NCBI GenBank assembly: GCA_964590755.1
Contig: CAZPYK010000004.1
Coordinates: 1-64,000, forward strand
Reading direction: 5' to 3'
Source: CAG-390 sp964590755
GTDB lineage: Bacteria > Bacillota > Clostridia > Oscillospirales > CAG-272
Length of the DNA stretch: 64,000 bases
A program made the translations under genes and the position numbers. How positions within the stretch are numbered: position 1 is the stretch's first letter; every line of letters begins with the position of its first letter. Under the pieces are notes generated by a model. That model was not told the DNA's origin. It did not search any database and saw only the letters and a program-made list of their open reading frames with translations. Below are positions 17,865 to 26,257 of this stretch, in pieces.

Positions 17865-18425
17865 ATGAACGATGAACAGATAGTTGGGCTGTACCTTGAA
17901 CGAGACGAGCGGGCTATTGCCGAATCGGAAAAGAAGTACGGTGCGTACTGTATGAAGATCGCCATGAATATTCTCTCAAGCGAGCTTGACAGCGAAGAAT
18001 GCGTGAATGACACCTGGCTCAGGGCATGGCGCTCAATTCCGCCGCAAGAACCGACAAACCTCGCGACGTACCTCGGCAAGATCACAAGAAATCTCTCCAT
18101 CAACCGTTTTAAGATGAAATATGCCGAAAAACGGGCGATAAATGAGTTCACCGTATCTCTTGATGAACTTGACGAATGCGTTCCGGGAGGTGAAGCAGTG
18201 GAAAACGAAGAGCGGATAGGGCAGATCAGAGACAGCATAAACGATTTTTTGCACAGTCAAAAGGAGCTTGACAGAAAAGTGTTTGTTTGCAGATACTTTT
18301 ACTGCGACCCGGTGGCGGAGATCGCGAAGCGGTTCGAAATAAGCGAAAGCCGCGTTAAGTCTCTTTTGTTCCGCATGCGCTCGAGACTCAAGGCACACCT
18401 TGAGGCGGACGGAATAGCCATATAA
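17865..18425 (+). CDS. ECF-type RNA polymerase sigma factor
   Basis: Sigma-70 family protein of 186 aa without regions 1 and 3, as in the extracytoplasmic function group. GAGGTGA at 17851-17857 sets the start. Region 2 is seen at about 18-85 (DSEECVNDTWLRAWRSIPP and YLGKITRNLSINRFK). Region 4 is at about 120-180, with the helix-turn-helix in PVAEIAKRFEISESRVKSLL. An acidic linker (CVPGGEAVENEER) joins them. The next gene, 17 nt downstream, encodes a single-pass membrane protein that I take to be its regulator. Together they would switch a surface-related regulon in response to an envelope signal. Targets are not known. Confidence 0.88.
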   Translation: MNDEQIVGLYLERDERAIAESEKKYGAYCMKIAMNILSSELDSEECVNDTWLRAWRSIPPQEPTNLATYLGKITRNLSINRFKMKYAEKRAINEFTVSLDELDECVPGGEAVENEERIGQIRDSINDFLHSQKELDRKVFVCRYFYCDPVAEIAKRFEISESRVKSLLFRMRSRLKAHLEADGIAI

Positions 18426-18442
18426 GAAAGGAAGGCGCGTAA

Positions 18443-18994
18443 ATGAAAAATGAATTATTGATGCGGGCTATCGGTGAGATCGACGATGAATTTCTCGAAG
18501 AAGCGCGAAAGCCTCTCTCCGACAGCCGCCGTGCTTTTTCGGTCGCTATGCGCTATCTTGCCGCCGCGGCATGCTTTGTTGTCGTGTTCTCCACGCTGCT
18601 TATTGCTGCAACGCAAGGCGGCGTTGATATGACCGTAAGCGTAAACGGTGCTGTTGCCGTGGGTGAGAAGATATCCGAAAAGCCGATCGAGGTACCGCTC
18701 ATCTCGGCATATACGCCGCGGCAGACGGGAGGCACCGAGATCCCTTTGCGGATTTCAGTTGCCAAGGGAACGGTCACGGCAGAGGCGTCCGAGGGCTCAA
18801 CATTCATTGACATGAACGGCAATGAATGCACATCGCTCAAGCTTTCGAAGGATGCCGACATAGCTTGGTGTATCGACACCGCCGAGCGTTATTCTTTTGA
18901 AATAACGCTCACGACAAAAAAACAAACGATAAGGCTTGTCGCGGAGATAGATGACAACGCAAACGCGCTTATCGTTACCGCAAAAGCGGACTGA
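18443..18994 (+). CDS. Single-pass membrane protein, putative anti-sigma factor
   Basis: Protein of 183 aa with AAGGAAGG before its start. A short cytoplasmic N-terminus (MKNELLMRAIGEIDDEFLEEA, about 33 residues) is followed by one membrane segment at about 36-55 and an extracytoplasmic domain rich in beta strands and Thr/Val. The position directly after the ECF sigma gene, the N-in single-pass topology and the GEIDDEFLEEA helix are typical of co-encoded anti-sigma factors of Clostridia. No zinc-binding anti-sigma motif (HxxxCxxC) is present, so it is not of the ZAS type. The anti-sigma role is inferred from context. It could instead be an effector or receptor protein of the regulon. Confidence 0.6.
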   Translation: MKNELLMRAIGEIDDEFLEEARKPLSDSRRAFSVAMRYLAAAACFVVVFSTLLIAATQGGVDMTVSVNGAVAVGEKISEKPIEVPLISAYTPRQTGGTEIPLRISVAKGTVTAEASEGSTFIDMNGNECTSLKLSKDADIAWCIDTAERYSFEITLTTKKQTIRLVAEIDDNANALIVTAKAD

Positions 18995-19047
18995 AAAGAT
19001 CAAGGGCGAAAAACACAAACGCCCGCCACGAAAGGAAAAAAGAAAAA

Positions 19048-19776
19048 ATGAAGAAAACACTCTCGATCATTCTCGCGCTTATCATGATGCTCTCAACGCT
19101 CGCTCTTGTTGCATGTGACAATAACGATGACAACAACGGCGATAATACCACGACCAATGCCTCCGATGTTTTGGACGGTCCCGAAAACACGGGTAACACC
19201 GAGACCACCGGCGCAACCGAGACCACCACTCCCGAAACGGAAGCTAACAAGTCCGCATATGAATCCGCCACCGATCTCTACAACAAGGTCTGGGCTGCTT
19301 ACGGCGAGGACAATAAGTTCCCGTGCGCGGGCGGTGACGTTGCTCACGAGAATATGGAGGGTCCCGGCGCATACACTTTCGAAAATATTTATGATGCGGG
19401 CGAGCTTATTTTCTCGGCAGACGACCTTGCGGTATCCTTCAAGTCCATGAGCCTTTTGACCGACGAGCTTTTCGATATGATAGACTCTACCGATGTTGCA
19501 TCTCTCATGCACATGATGAACAGAAACACCTTCTGCTCGGTCGTTGTTAAGCTGAAGGATGCTTCCAAGGCGAATGACTTTGCCGAGGCTTACAAGACTG
19601 CCGTTCAGGGTCAGCGCTGGATGTGCGGTTTCCCCGATAAGGTGGTCGTCATATCGGTCGACAATTATCTTGTACTTGCATACGGTCATGAGGGCAACAT
19701 CAACAACCTCAGTGCCGCGTGCTCCGCGGTCGATTCAAGCACAAAGGTGCTTGTCGACGCTCCCGCAGAGGCTTGA
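19048..19776 (+). CDS. Lipoprotein of unknown function
   Basis: Predicted surface lipoprotein of 242 aa. The signal peptide ends in lipobox LVAC with Cys at residue 23, followed by an Asp/Asn/Thr-rich low-complexity linker to about residue 70. The folded part (about 70-240) contains FPCAGGDVAHENMEGPGAY and a stretch of alternating strands and helices ending in VVVISVDNYLVLAYGHEGN. I do not recognise the family. Members with this layout are found in Clostridia near ECF sigma factors or on their own. It lies 53 nt after the putative anti-sigma gene and could be part of the same operon, perhaps as the sensor or a regulon member. Confidence 0.6.
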   Translation: MKKTLSIILALIMMLSTLALVACDNNDDNNGDNTTTNASDVLDGPENTGNTETTGATETTTPETEANKSAYESATDLYNKVWAAYGEDNKFPCAGGDVAHENMEGPGAYTFENIYDAGELIFSADDLAVSFKSMSLLTDELFDMIDSTDVASLMHMMNRNTFCSVVVKLKDASKANDFAEAYKTAVQGQRWMCGFPDKVVVISVDNYLVLAYGHEGNINNLSAACSAVDSSTKVLVDAPAEA

Positions 19777-19795
19777 TTCCGCTTTGACCGTCTTT

Positions 19796-19821
19796 GGGGT
19801 CGCGCGCTTGCGCCCGACCCC
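19796..19821 (+). terminator. Stem-loop after lipoprotein gene
   Basis: GGGGTCG (19796-19802) pairs with CGACCCC (19815-19821), and an inner GCG/CGC extends the stem after one mismatch around a CTTG loop. The following sequence is AT-rich without a clean T-run, so it is a weak terminator candidate. Confidence 0.45.
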
Positions 19822-19914
19822 TATAATTATGCCGCAGAGCGGTAGAGACCAATGAAAAAAGTGTTGCTAAAATGACTCTGCGAAACGCAAAAAAAGAATA
19901 ATAGGTATTATAAA

Positions 19915-21324
19915 ATGTTATTTTCAAGCATACCGTTTTTGTTTTACTTTTTGCCCTGCGTGATACTTTTGTATATAATAGCACCCAAGTGCCTCAAAAA
20001 TGTCGTCCTGCTGCTTTCAAGCCTTGTTTTTTACGCATGGGGCGATCTGAGGTATGTGATATGGATGGTTCTGTCAATCGCGCTCGGCTATGTTTTCGGC
20101 TTGCTCATCGAGCATTTCCGATTGAAAGAGAATAAAAAGCTGAGCCGGCTTTTTGTAATTCTTTCGGTAACCTGCAGCCTTTTGATGCTCGGATACTTCA
20201 AATATGTTGATTTCTTTATATCTAATTTCAACGCGGTGACGGGACTTTCGGTTCCTCTGCTCAAGATCGCCTTGCCGATAGGTATAAGCTTCTACACCTT
20301 CCAGATCCTCAGCTATACGGTCGACGTATACCGCGGCGATGTTGCGGCTCAAAAGAATCCAATAGATCTCGCCGCATATGTTGCGCTCTTTCCGCAGCTG
20401 ATAGCCGGACCGATAGTGCGCTATTCCGACGTTGCCGATCAACTGAAAACGCGCACGCATACATTTGAAAAGACAGCGCAGGGTATCAAACGCTTTTTGA
20501 TCGGTTTGGGCAAAAAGATAATCATTGCCGATACGCTCGTCGCGCTCTGCAACACCTTCCGCGATTCCGACGATAAATCGCTTCTCTTTTTCTGGCTGTA
20601 TGCAATAGCCTATTCGTTGCATCTTTATTTTGACTTTTCCGGTTACAGCGATATGGCAATAGGGCTCGGCAAGGTCTTCGGCTTTGATTTCCTCGAAAAC
20701 TTTAATTATCCGTTCATTTCCGCAAGCGTCACCGAATTCTGGCGCCGTTGGCATATGTCGCTCGGCTCATGGTTCCGTGATTATGTTTATATACCGCTGG
20801 GCGGAAACCGCGTCAGCCGTGCGCGTCACCTGTTTAATATCTTTGTGGTATGGATGCTTACCGGTTTTTGGCACGGTGCCGCATGGAACTTTATAGCATG
20901 GGGACTCTTTTTTGCCGTGTTGCTGATAATCGAAAAGGTCTGGCTCTTGCAATATCTTAAAAAGAGCCGTGTGCTCAGCCATGTATATCTGCTGGTCTTG
21001 ATAGTGATAAGCTTTGTCATCTTCGATGCGTCAAGCATGGGGCAGGCGTTCTCATACATCGGCGCGATGTTCGGCGCCGGCGGATATCCTCTCATTTCCG
21101 AAGAATTGATTTATTGTCTGCGCAGCTACGGTGTTGTGCTCATACTTGCCGCCATCGGTGCCACTCCGTTGCCCAAACTTGCTGGGAATCGCCTCGTCGG
21201 AACCAAGGCAGGCTCGGTTATAGCGACATATGCGGAGCCCATAGCGCTTGTGTCACTTCTTGTCGTATGCACCGCATATCTTGTCAGCGGTTCGTTCAGC
21301 CCGTTCCTGTATTTCAGATTCTAA
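19915..21324 (+). CDS. MBOAT-family O-acyltransferase (AlgI-like)
   Basis: Polytopic membrane protein of 469 aa that would move acetyl groups across the membrane to an extracellular polysaccharide or wall polymer. Family motifs are clear: FYTFQILSYTVDVYRGD, FDFSGYSDMAIG, FWRRWHMSLGSWFRDYVYIP and LTGFWHGAAWNF, the last holding the catalytic His at residue 320. About 11-12 membrane segments are visible. Only a weak AGG precedes the ATG, so translation may be modest. The downstream gene is the usual AlgJ/DHHW partner, 13 nt away, which supports an acetylation pair. The acceptor polymer is not known. Confidence 0.88.
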   Translation: MLFSSIPFLFYFLPCVILLYIIAPKCLKNVVLLLSSLVFYAWGDLRYVIWMVLSIALGYVFGLLIEHFRLKENKKLSRLFVILSVTCSLLMLGYFKYVDFFISNFNAVTGLSVPLLKIALPIGISFYTFQILSYTVDVYRGDVAAQKNPIDLAAYVALFPQLIAGPIVRYSDVADQLKTRTHTFEKTAQGIKRFLIGLGKKIIIADTLVALCNTFRDSDDKSLLFFWLYAIAYSLHLYFDFSGYSDMAIGLGKVFGFDFLENFNYPFISASVTEFWRRWHMSLGSWFRDYVYIPLGGNRVSRARHLFNIFVVWMLTGFWHGAAWNFIAWGLFFAVLLIIEKVWLLQYLKKSRVLSHVYLLVLIVISFVIFDASSMGQAFSYIGAMFGAGGYPLISEELIYCLRSYGVVLILAAIGATPLPKLAGNRLVGTKAGSVIATYAEPIALVSLLVVCTAYLVSGSFSPFLYFRF

Positions 21325-21337
21325 GAAGGTGAGTCAA

Positions 21338-22438
21338 ATGAAAAAATATAAAAATATCATTTGCGTTCTGCTGGTCGTTTTGGTGTTTGCCGGAATGACT
21401 GTCGCGGTGTGGGCGTCCCCCGCGAGCGACTATTCGGATGACGAGCGTCGGCCTCTTGCTCAATTTCCCGAGCTCTCGATCAAAACACTGCTTGACGGAA
21501 GCTTTATGGAAGACTTCAACAAGTATACGCAGGATCAGTTTCCGCTTCGCGGGAGCATGCTCGATATTAAGACCATTGTGACGCAATATGTGCTTGGTCA
21601 GCTTGATGAAAACAATGTGTATATCAAGGACGGCTATGCCACCAAGATGGAATACCCCTTGAACGAGGAAAACATCGATTACGCCGCGAGTCGTTTTGAA
21701 TATATCTACAATAAGTACTTGGCAAAGAAAAACACGAAGGTTTATCTCTCGGTGATTCCGGACAAGAGCTATTTCTTTGCGCAATCCGGCGGCTATTTCA
21801 CCATGGATCATGAAAAGTTGATCGCGCTTTTGCGCGAAAAGACGGATGCCTTTGCCGATTATATAGATATAATCGGCACACTGGAGCTTACCGATTATTA
21901 TAAGACCGATACTCACTGGCGGCAGGAAAAGTTGCCGGATACAGCGGCTGCACTTGCGGCGGGTATGGGTGTGACGCTGTCCGGCAAATATACCGAGCAA
22001 ACGCTTGAATATCCGTTTTACGGTGTGCATTACAATCAGTCGGTCATTCCGCTGAAGGCGGAGACGATGTATTATCTCACAAATGACATTATCGACAGCA
22101 TGAAGGTGTCGGTACCCGAGACCAAATGGACAGGCGGTGTCTATAACATGGACAAGGCGGCGGGCAAGGATCCTTATGAGATGTTTTTGTCCGGATCGGT
22201 CGGTATTGCGACGATAGAAAATCCCAATGCAACAGTCGAGCGCGAATTGATAGTATTTCGCGATTCCTTCGGAAGCAGTATAACTCCGTTGCTTGCCGAG
22301 GGATATTCAAAGGTGACTCTTGTGGATATTCGTTATATCATGACTGATAATCTCGGTTGGCTTGTCGATTTCGAAAACTGCGATGTGCTCTTCCTTTACA
22401 GCACCCTGGTGCTCAACAATGCCGACACACTGACTTGA
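21338..22438 (+). CDS. AlgJ/DHHW-type SGNH O-acetylation protein
   Basis: Protein of 366 aa with an N-terminal membrane anchor (residues 5-25) and an extracytoplasmic SGNH-like domain. AAGGTGAG at 21326-21333 fixes the start at 21338; the longer reading frame from 21248 overlaps the MBOAT gene and is rejected. The DHHW-type signature is DTHW at 191-194 and a conserved Ser block is RDSFGSS at 308-314, both typical of AlgJ/AlgX-like partners of MBOAT acetyltransferases. It probably completes the acetyl transfer onto a surface polysaccharide outside the membrane. The pair shares one transcript and ends in a good terminator. Confidence 0.85.
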   Translation: MKKYKNIICVLLVVLVFAGMTVAVWASPASDYSDDERRPLAQFPELSIKTLLDGSFMEDFNKYTQDQFPLRGSMLDIKTIVTQYVLGQLDENNVYIKDGYATKMEYPLNEENIDYAASRFEYIYNKYLAKKNTKVYLSVIPDKSYFFAQSGGYFTMDHEKLIALLREKTDAFADYIDIIGTLELTDYYKTDTHWRQEKLPDTAAALAAGMGVTLSGKYTEQTLEYPFYGVHYNQSVIPLKAETMYYLTNDIIDSMKVSVPETKWTGGVYNMDKAAGKDPYEMFLSGSVGIATIENPNATVERELIVFRDSFGSSITPLLAEGYSKVTLVDIRYIMTDNLGWLVDFENCDVLFLYSTLVLNNADTLT

Positions 22439-22491
22439 TATGTGTCGCGGGGCCGAGCCTACAGCTTGGTCGAATGTAATAATATTCTTCT

Positions 22492-22525
22492 GCGCACGCC
22501 TTTTTGAAGGCGTGCGCGGCTTTTT
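22492..22525 (+). terminator. Terminator of MBOAT/AlgJ operon
   Basis: GCGCACGCCTT (22492-22502) pairs with AAGGCGTGCGC (22507-22517), and TTTTT follows at 22521-22525. Confidence 0.85.
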
Positions 22526-22557
22526 GTCATAAAAATCATAAAATATGCAAAAAGGTT

Positions 22558-22586
22558 TTGACAAATCGCCTCGGTTGGTGTATACT
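22558..22586 (+). promoter_or_regulatory. Promoter of Nudix-MFS-GDPD operon
   Basis: TTGACA (22558-22563) and TATACT (22581-22586) are 17 bp apart. A second TATAAT occurs at 22590-22595. Translation starts about 30 nt after the predicted transcript start. Confidence 0.7.
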
Positions 22587-22620
22587 GATTATAATAAAGC
22601 TCAATGGGGGAGGAATTGAT

Positions 22621-23202
22621 TTGAACGAGCAAAACATGACCGAGACGCGTCTCGGAGGACGCGTCGTTTTTGACGGAAGGATCATACGCGTGGAATGTGA
22701 CGAGGTGCAATTGCCTAACGGTGCGGCGGCGTCGCGCGAGGTGGTGAGGCATCCGGGGGCGATATGCGTCGTGCCGCTGACCGATGCCGGCGAGGTATTG
22801 CTGGTGAAGCAATATCGGTATCCCGAGGCGCGGGTCATGACCGAGATACCCGCCGGAAAGCTTGAGGCAGAGGAGCATTCACCCGAATGCTTTGAGGCGG
22901 CGGCAAGGCGAGAGCTTCGCGAGGAGACCGGTGCGGAATGCGGACGATTGACCTTTATAGGTGACTTTTATTCCTCGCCGGCGATACTTGACGAGGTGAT
23001 ACACATGTATCTTGCCGAGGAGCTTCGCATCGGCGAGGCATCACCGGATGAAGATGAATTTTTAAAGCCGGTCGCCATTCCGCTCGATACTCTTTGCGAC
23101 ATGATAGTGCGCGGCGAGATCGAGGACGGCAAGACTCAAGCGGCTGTACTTAAAGCAAAATATATTATAAGCCGACGAACGGCTGAAGCGAGGTTGACAT
23201 GA
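22621..23202 (+). CDS. Nudix hydrolase, ADP-ribose pyrophosphatase-like
   Basis: Cytoplasmic hydrolase of 193 aa that likely splits ADP-ribose or a related nucleoside diphosphate sugar. The strong site GGGGGAGGA (22606-22614) is placed for a TTG start at 22621; ATG 22636 is 22 nt away and the ATG at 22504 lies before the promoter. The Nudix box is readable as AGKLEAEEHSP followed by ARRELREETGAECG, with EYSSPAILDE-like SSPAILDEVIHMYLAEEL after it as in the ADPRase subfamily. It is the first gene of a tightly coupled operon: the stop overlaps the MFS start. A link between the nucleotide-sugar hydrolase and the transporter is not obvious. Confidence 0.85.
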   Translation: MNEQNMTETRLGGRVVFDGRIIRVECDEVQLPNGAAASREVVRHPGAICVVPLTDAGEVLLVKQYRYPEARVMTEIPAGKLEAEEHSPECFEAAARRELREETGAECGRLTFIGDFYSSPAILDEVIHMYLAEELRIGEASPDEDEFLKPVAIPLDTLCDMIVRGEIEDGKTQAAVLKAKYIISRRTAEARLT

Positions 23203-24770
23203 AGCTTAATGTTAAACGCACCGTTTGCGTGGGATTTGCTTTTTTTCTGATATGTGCCTTTTGGCAGGCATATGATACGATAATTCCGAAGATATTGACC
23301 GATCGCTTTGGCATGTCGCAGAGCGTTTCCGGTTTTATTATGGCTCTGGATAATATTTTTGCGCTCTTTATGCTCCCTCTTTTCGGAGTCCTGTCGGACA
23401 AATGCCGCTCGCGGCTCGGCAGACGCACGCCGTTCATCCTTTGCGGTACGCTTGCGGCGGCGGTGGCGCTTGTCGGGCTTTCGGCGGTGGCGGGAGCGCA
23501 GTTGGAAAGGATATCCGATGTCACAGACCTTGAAAGCGTTACGGCAAGATATTTGATCTACGACGCCAAAAAGGACGAAGAGCTGGTCACTCCGGACGGG
23601 GAGGTGTACACGCTTGCCGGCAGGTTCACGCGCGAGGAATTTGCCGCAGTTCCGTCGACCGTGGATGTCGAATCGGACAAGTCACCTGCGGAGTATACCG
23701 CATATGTCGTTCCCGCGCGTCAGGCATACATCAAGACCGAGGTGACCGCAAAAAATCGCGGTCTGCTTGCCGCATTCATCGCGGTCTTGCTTTTGCTGTT
23801 GATCTCGATGGCTACCTTCCGCACGCCGGCGGTAGCTTTGATGCCGGATGTGACGCCCAAGCCGCTGCGTTCAAAGGGAAATGCGATAATCAATCTTATG
23901 GGAACGATCGGCGGCAGTCTGATATTGGGGTTGGGAATACTGCTCGGAACCGGTAAGGTCACAAATACGTTTATGAGCTACACTCCCTATTTTCTGATCG
24001 TCGCCGGGCTCATGCTCTTCTGTCTTTGCGCATTTATGGCGACCGTGCGCGAGCCGCGCTTGGTAAAGCTGATGGAAGAGGAGAGCCGCGAGAGCGGTAT
24101 GGCTGTCGATGACACGGATGAGTCGGAGCAAAACGGCGGCGCGGAGGGGAAGGGGAAGCTCTCTCGCGGAGAGTTTGTCTCGCTCATACTGATCCTTGCC
24201 TCGGTGGTGCTTTGGTATTTCGGATACAATGCGGTCACGAGCAAATATTCGGTATATGCCGGAAATGTTCTTAATCTGGATTACAACAGCACACTGCTTG
24301 TCGCGAACATCGCGGCGCTCATCTCGTTTATACCTGTCGGTGCGATATCCTCCCGTTTCGGACGCAAAAAGACGATAATCGCCGGTGTCATAATGCTCGG
24401 CTCGGCATTCGCGGTGGCGGCATTCCTCGACAACGGTACTCCGCTTCCCGTCATGATGGTGATATTCTCGCTTGCGGGCATCGGATGGGCAACGATAAAT
24501 GTGAATTCCTTCCCCATGGTGGTGGAATTGGCTCGCGGCGGAAACGTCGGGAAATATACCGGCTTTTATTACACCGCAAGCATGGCGGCGCAAACACTGA
24601 CGCCTGTCATTTCCGGATTTATGATGGATAAGCTCGGCATGAAGGTGCTCTTTCCGTATGCGGCGATATGCGTGGGGTTGGCGCTGATCACGATGATATT
24701 TGTTCGGCACGGTGATTCGAAGCCGATAAAAAAGAGTGCACTCGAGGCGCTTGGGGAAGGAGAAGACTGA
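23199..24770 (+). CDS. MFS transporter, SLC45/GPH-like, with large loop insertion
   Basis: Membrane transporter of 523 aa, its ATGA overlapping the Nudix stop. The sequence GVLSDKCRSRLGRRTPFILCG after the second membrane segment is the MFS loop motif in the form found in sugar transporters of the SLC45/GPH-type. Twelve membrane segments can be traced. Unusually, about 75 residues (105-180) rich in charged residues, including LYDAKKDEEL-like LIYDAKKDEELVTPDG, lie between segments 3 and 4 and must be extracytoplasmic by topology. A charged cytoplasmic loop (ESRESGMAVDDTDESEQNGG) separates the two halves. The substrate is probably a sugar or glycoside, inferred from the family only. Confidence 0.8.
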   Translation: MKLNVKRTVCVGFAFFLICAFWQAYDTIIPKILTDRFGMSQSVSGFIMALDNIFALFMLPLFGVLSDKCRSRLGRRTPFILCGTLAAAVALVGLSAVAGAQLERISDVTDLESVTARYLIYDAKKDEELVTPDGEVYTLAGRFTREEFAAVPSTVDVESDKSPAEYTAYVVPARQAYIKTEVTAKNRGLLAAFIAVLLLLLISMATFRTPAVALMPDVTPKPLRSKGNAIINLMGTIGGSLILGLGILLGTGKVTNTFMSYTPYFLIVAGLMLFCLCAFMATVREPRLVKLMEEESRESGMAVDDTDESEQNGGAEGKGKLSRGEFVSLILILASVVLWYFGYNAVTSKYSVYAGNVLNLDYNSTLLVANIAALISFIPVGAISSRFGRKKTIIAGVIMLGSAFAVAAFLDNGTPLPVMMVIFSLAGIGWATINVNSFPMVVELARGGNVGKYTGFYYTASMAAQTLTPVISGFMMDKLGMKVLFPYAAICVGLALITMIFVRHGDSKPIKKSALEALGEGED

Positions 24771-25579
24771 TGATCATATTGTTTATAATAATAATTGCAT
24801 TGCTGCTTGCGGGACTTTATCTGTTTGCCGTAATGCCTCGCCGCGAGGCAAAGACCTCACTTGAGCCTCTCAAGACCGATTATGCGCACCGTGGGCTGTG
24901 GGATGAGGATATGGCGGAGAACACCATGCCGGCATTTATGGCGGCATCCCGCGCGGGATACGGTATCGAGCTGGATATTCGGCTTTCGTCGGACGGTGAG
25001 ATAATGGTGTTTCATGACGATACGCTGGATCGCCTTTGCGGACGTCCCGAAAGATTTGAGGAGCTGTCGGCTTCCGAGCTCAGTTGGGTCGGTATCACCG
25101 GAAGTTGCGACCGCATCCCTCGCTTTGAGGATGTTTTGTCGCGGGTGGACGAGGCGACGCCGTTGCTTATCGAACTTAAGGGGTATGATGTGTCGCTGTG
25201 CGAGAAAGCGGCGACACTGCTTGACGGCTACAACGGCTATTATTGCGTGGAGTCCTTCAATCCGCTTTTGTTGAATTGGTTCAGAAAGAACCGCCCGAGA
25301 GTGGTGCGAGGACAGCTGACGGCGAATCTGTTTAAAGTCAACAAGCACGGCAACTTTTTTGCAAATCTTATCGCGACCCCGATGCTTTTGAACTTTCTGT
25401 CTCGCCCGGATTTTATCGCCAGCGACATAGGTTGGCGAAGCAGTCTGCCGGTCAAGCTGTGTACGAGGCTGTTTCACGCGCCGCTGTTCTTGTGGACGAT
25501 AGACAGCCGGGAGAAGTATTCCGAGGCAGCGGATGCCGAGGCGAGGATATTTGAAGGAATACGACCGCGCGAGCTGTGA
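24770..25579 (+). CDS. Glycerophosphodiester phosphodiesterase family protein
   Basis: Protein of 269 aa with an N-terminal membrane anchor (residues 2-22) and a GDPD TIM-barrel domain. Catalytic and metal-binding motifs are intact: HRG near residue 42, ENTMPAF, GIELDIRLSSDGEIMVFHDD with the Glu, Asp and His ligands, and ELKGYD further on. It would release glycerol 3-phosphate from glycerophosphodiesters, perhaps from lipid head groups or teichoic acid. It starts at TGATG overlapping the MFS stop, so the three genes are coupled. The MFS neighbour could import a product, but this is guesswork. No T-run terminator follows; a small CGGCTC/GAGCCG hairpin lies at 25645-25661. Confidence 0.88.
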   Translation: MIILFIIIIALLLAGLYLFAVMPRREAKTSLEPLKTDYAHRGLWDEDMAENTMPAFMAASRAGYGIELDIRLSSDGEIMVFHDDTLDRLCGRPERFEELSASELSWVGITGSCDRIPRFEDVLSRVDEATPLLIELKGYDVSLCEKAATLLDGYNGYYCVESFNPLLLNWFRKNRPRVVRGQLTANLFKVNKHGNFFANLIATPMLLNFLSRPDFIASDIGWRSSLPVKLCTRLFHAPLFLWTIDSREKYSEAADAEARIFEGIRPREL

Positions 25580-26223
25580 CAGAGTGGAAACCCGGGGTAT
25601 TCAAATCCGATCGCGACCGATGTGCGGCGCGGTGTGATTCGCGGCGGCTCGATGTGAGCCGATGCTCCAAAGGAACGCGAGGTTAAGTACGTAAAAATAA
25701 CAAAATATCGGTTTGAGAAGCACCTGTGACGAAAAGAAAAAATGCTCAAATACATCATAGAACAAAAATGTAATTAAGTGTAAGCAAATACATTATAAAG
25801 GGGGCAAAAGCGCGTTTCGGGCGTGATTTGCCTCCGATTTTTATCATTGTCGCAAAATTTGTGCAAATTGTACACTCAAATATTTTTTGATGCCCAAAAA
25901 CGGCTGTATCGCAGTATGATTGCTCGACGCAACGGTTGCAATCGCAACCGTGCGTCGATGTCTGTGTAAATTTTATTTACCCACGCGTGCGGCGACACAA
26001 AACTTTCATAAAAACAGCGCAAAATAAAAAAGATGCAACGCTTTTCGGCTTCGGAATTGTGGCAAAAAGGTAAAAATAATTTACCTGCCGTCAAAATGAT
26101 GAACACGTGTGTAGAATTTGTGAAAAACATCCATGCATGCGTTCACTTGACCGTCAGCTTCGACGGAGATCGATGTAGGCTTGAGTCGACTTAGGGTGGG
26201 CACAAAATTTACAAACTCGTGCT
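25580..26223. other. Gene-free AT-rich region with one strong hairpin
   Basis: No coding region is supported here. A stem-loop at 25925-25957 pairs CGACGCAACGGTTGC with GCAACCGTGCGTCG (14 bp, one bulged A, 4-nt loop). It lacks a T-run on either strand. The rest is AT-rich without repeats I can name and probably holds upstream regulatory sequence for the large operon that follows. Confidence 0.4.
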
Positions 26224-26251
26224 TGACACTTTTTAATGTTTATGTTATTAT
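26224..26251 (+). promoter_or_regulatory. Promoter of the large solute-binding/permease operon
   Basis: TTGACA (26224-26229) and TATTAT (26246-26251) are 16 bp apart, and TGT precedes the -10. Just after the expected transcript start, TTAAGG and CCTTAA form a hairpin (about 26263-26281), which may be an operator or a 5' stabilising stem. The first gene starts more than 700 nt later. Confidence 0.65.
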
Positions 26252-26257
26252 AGCTAC

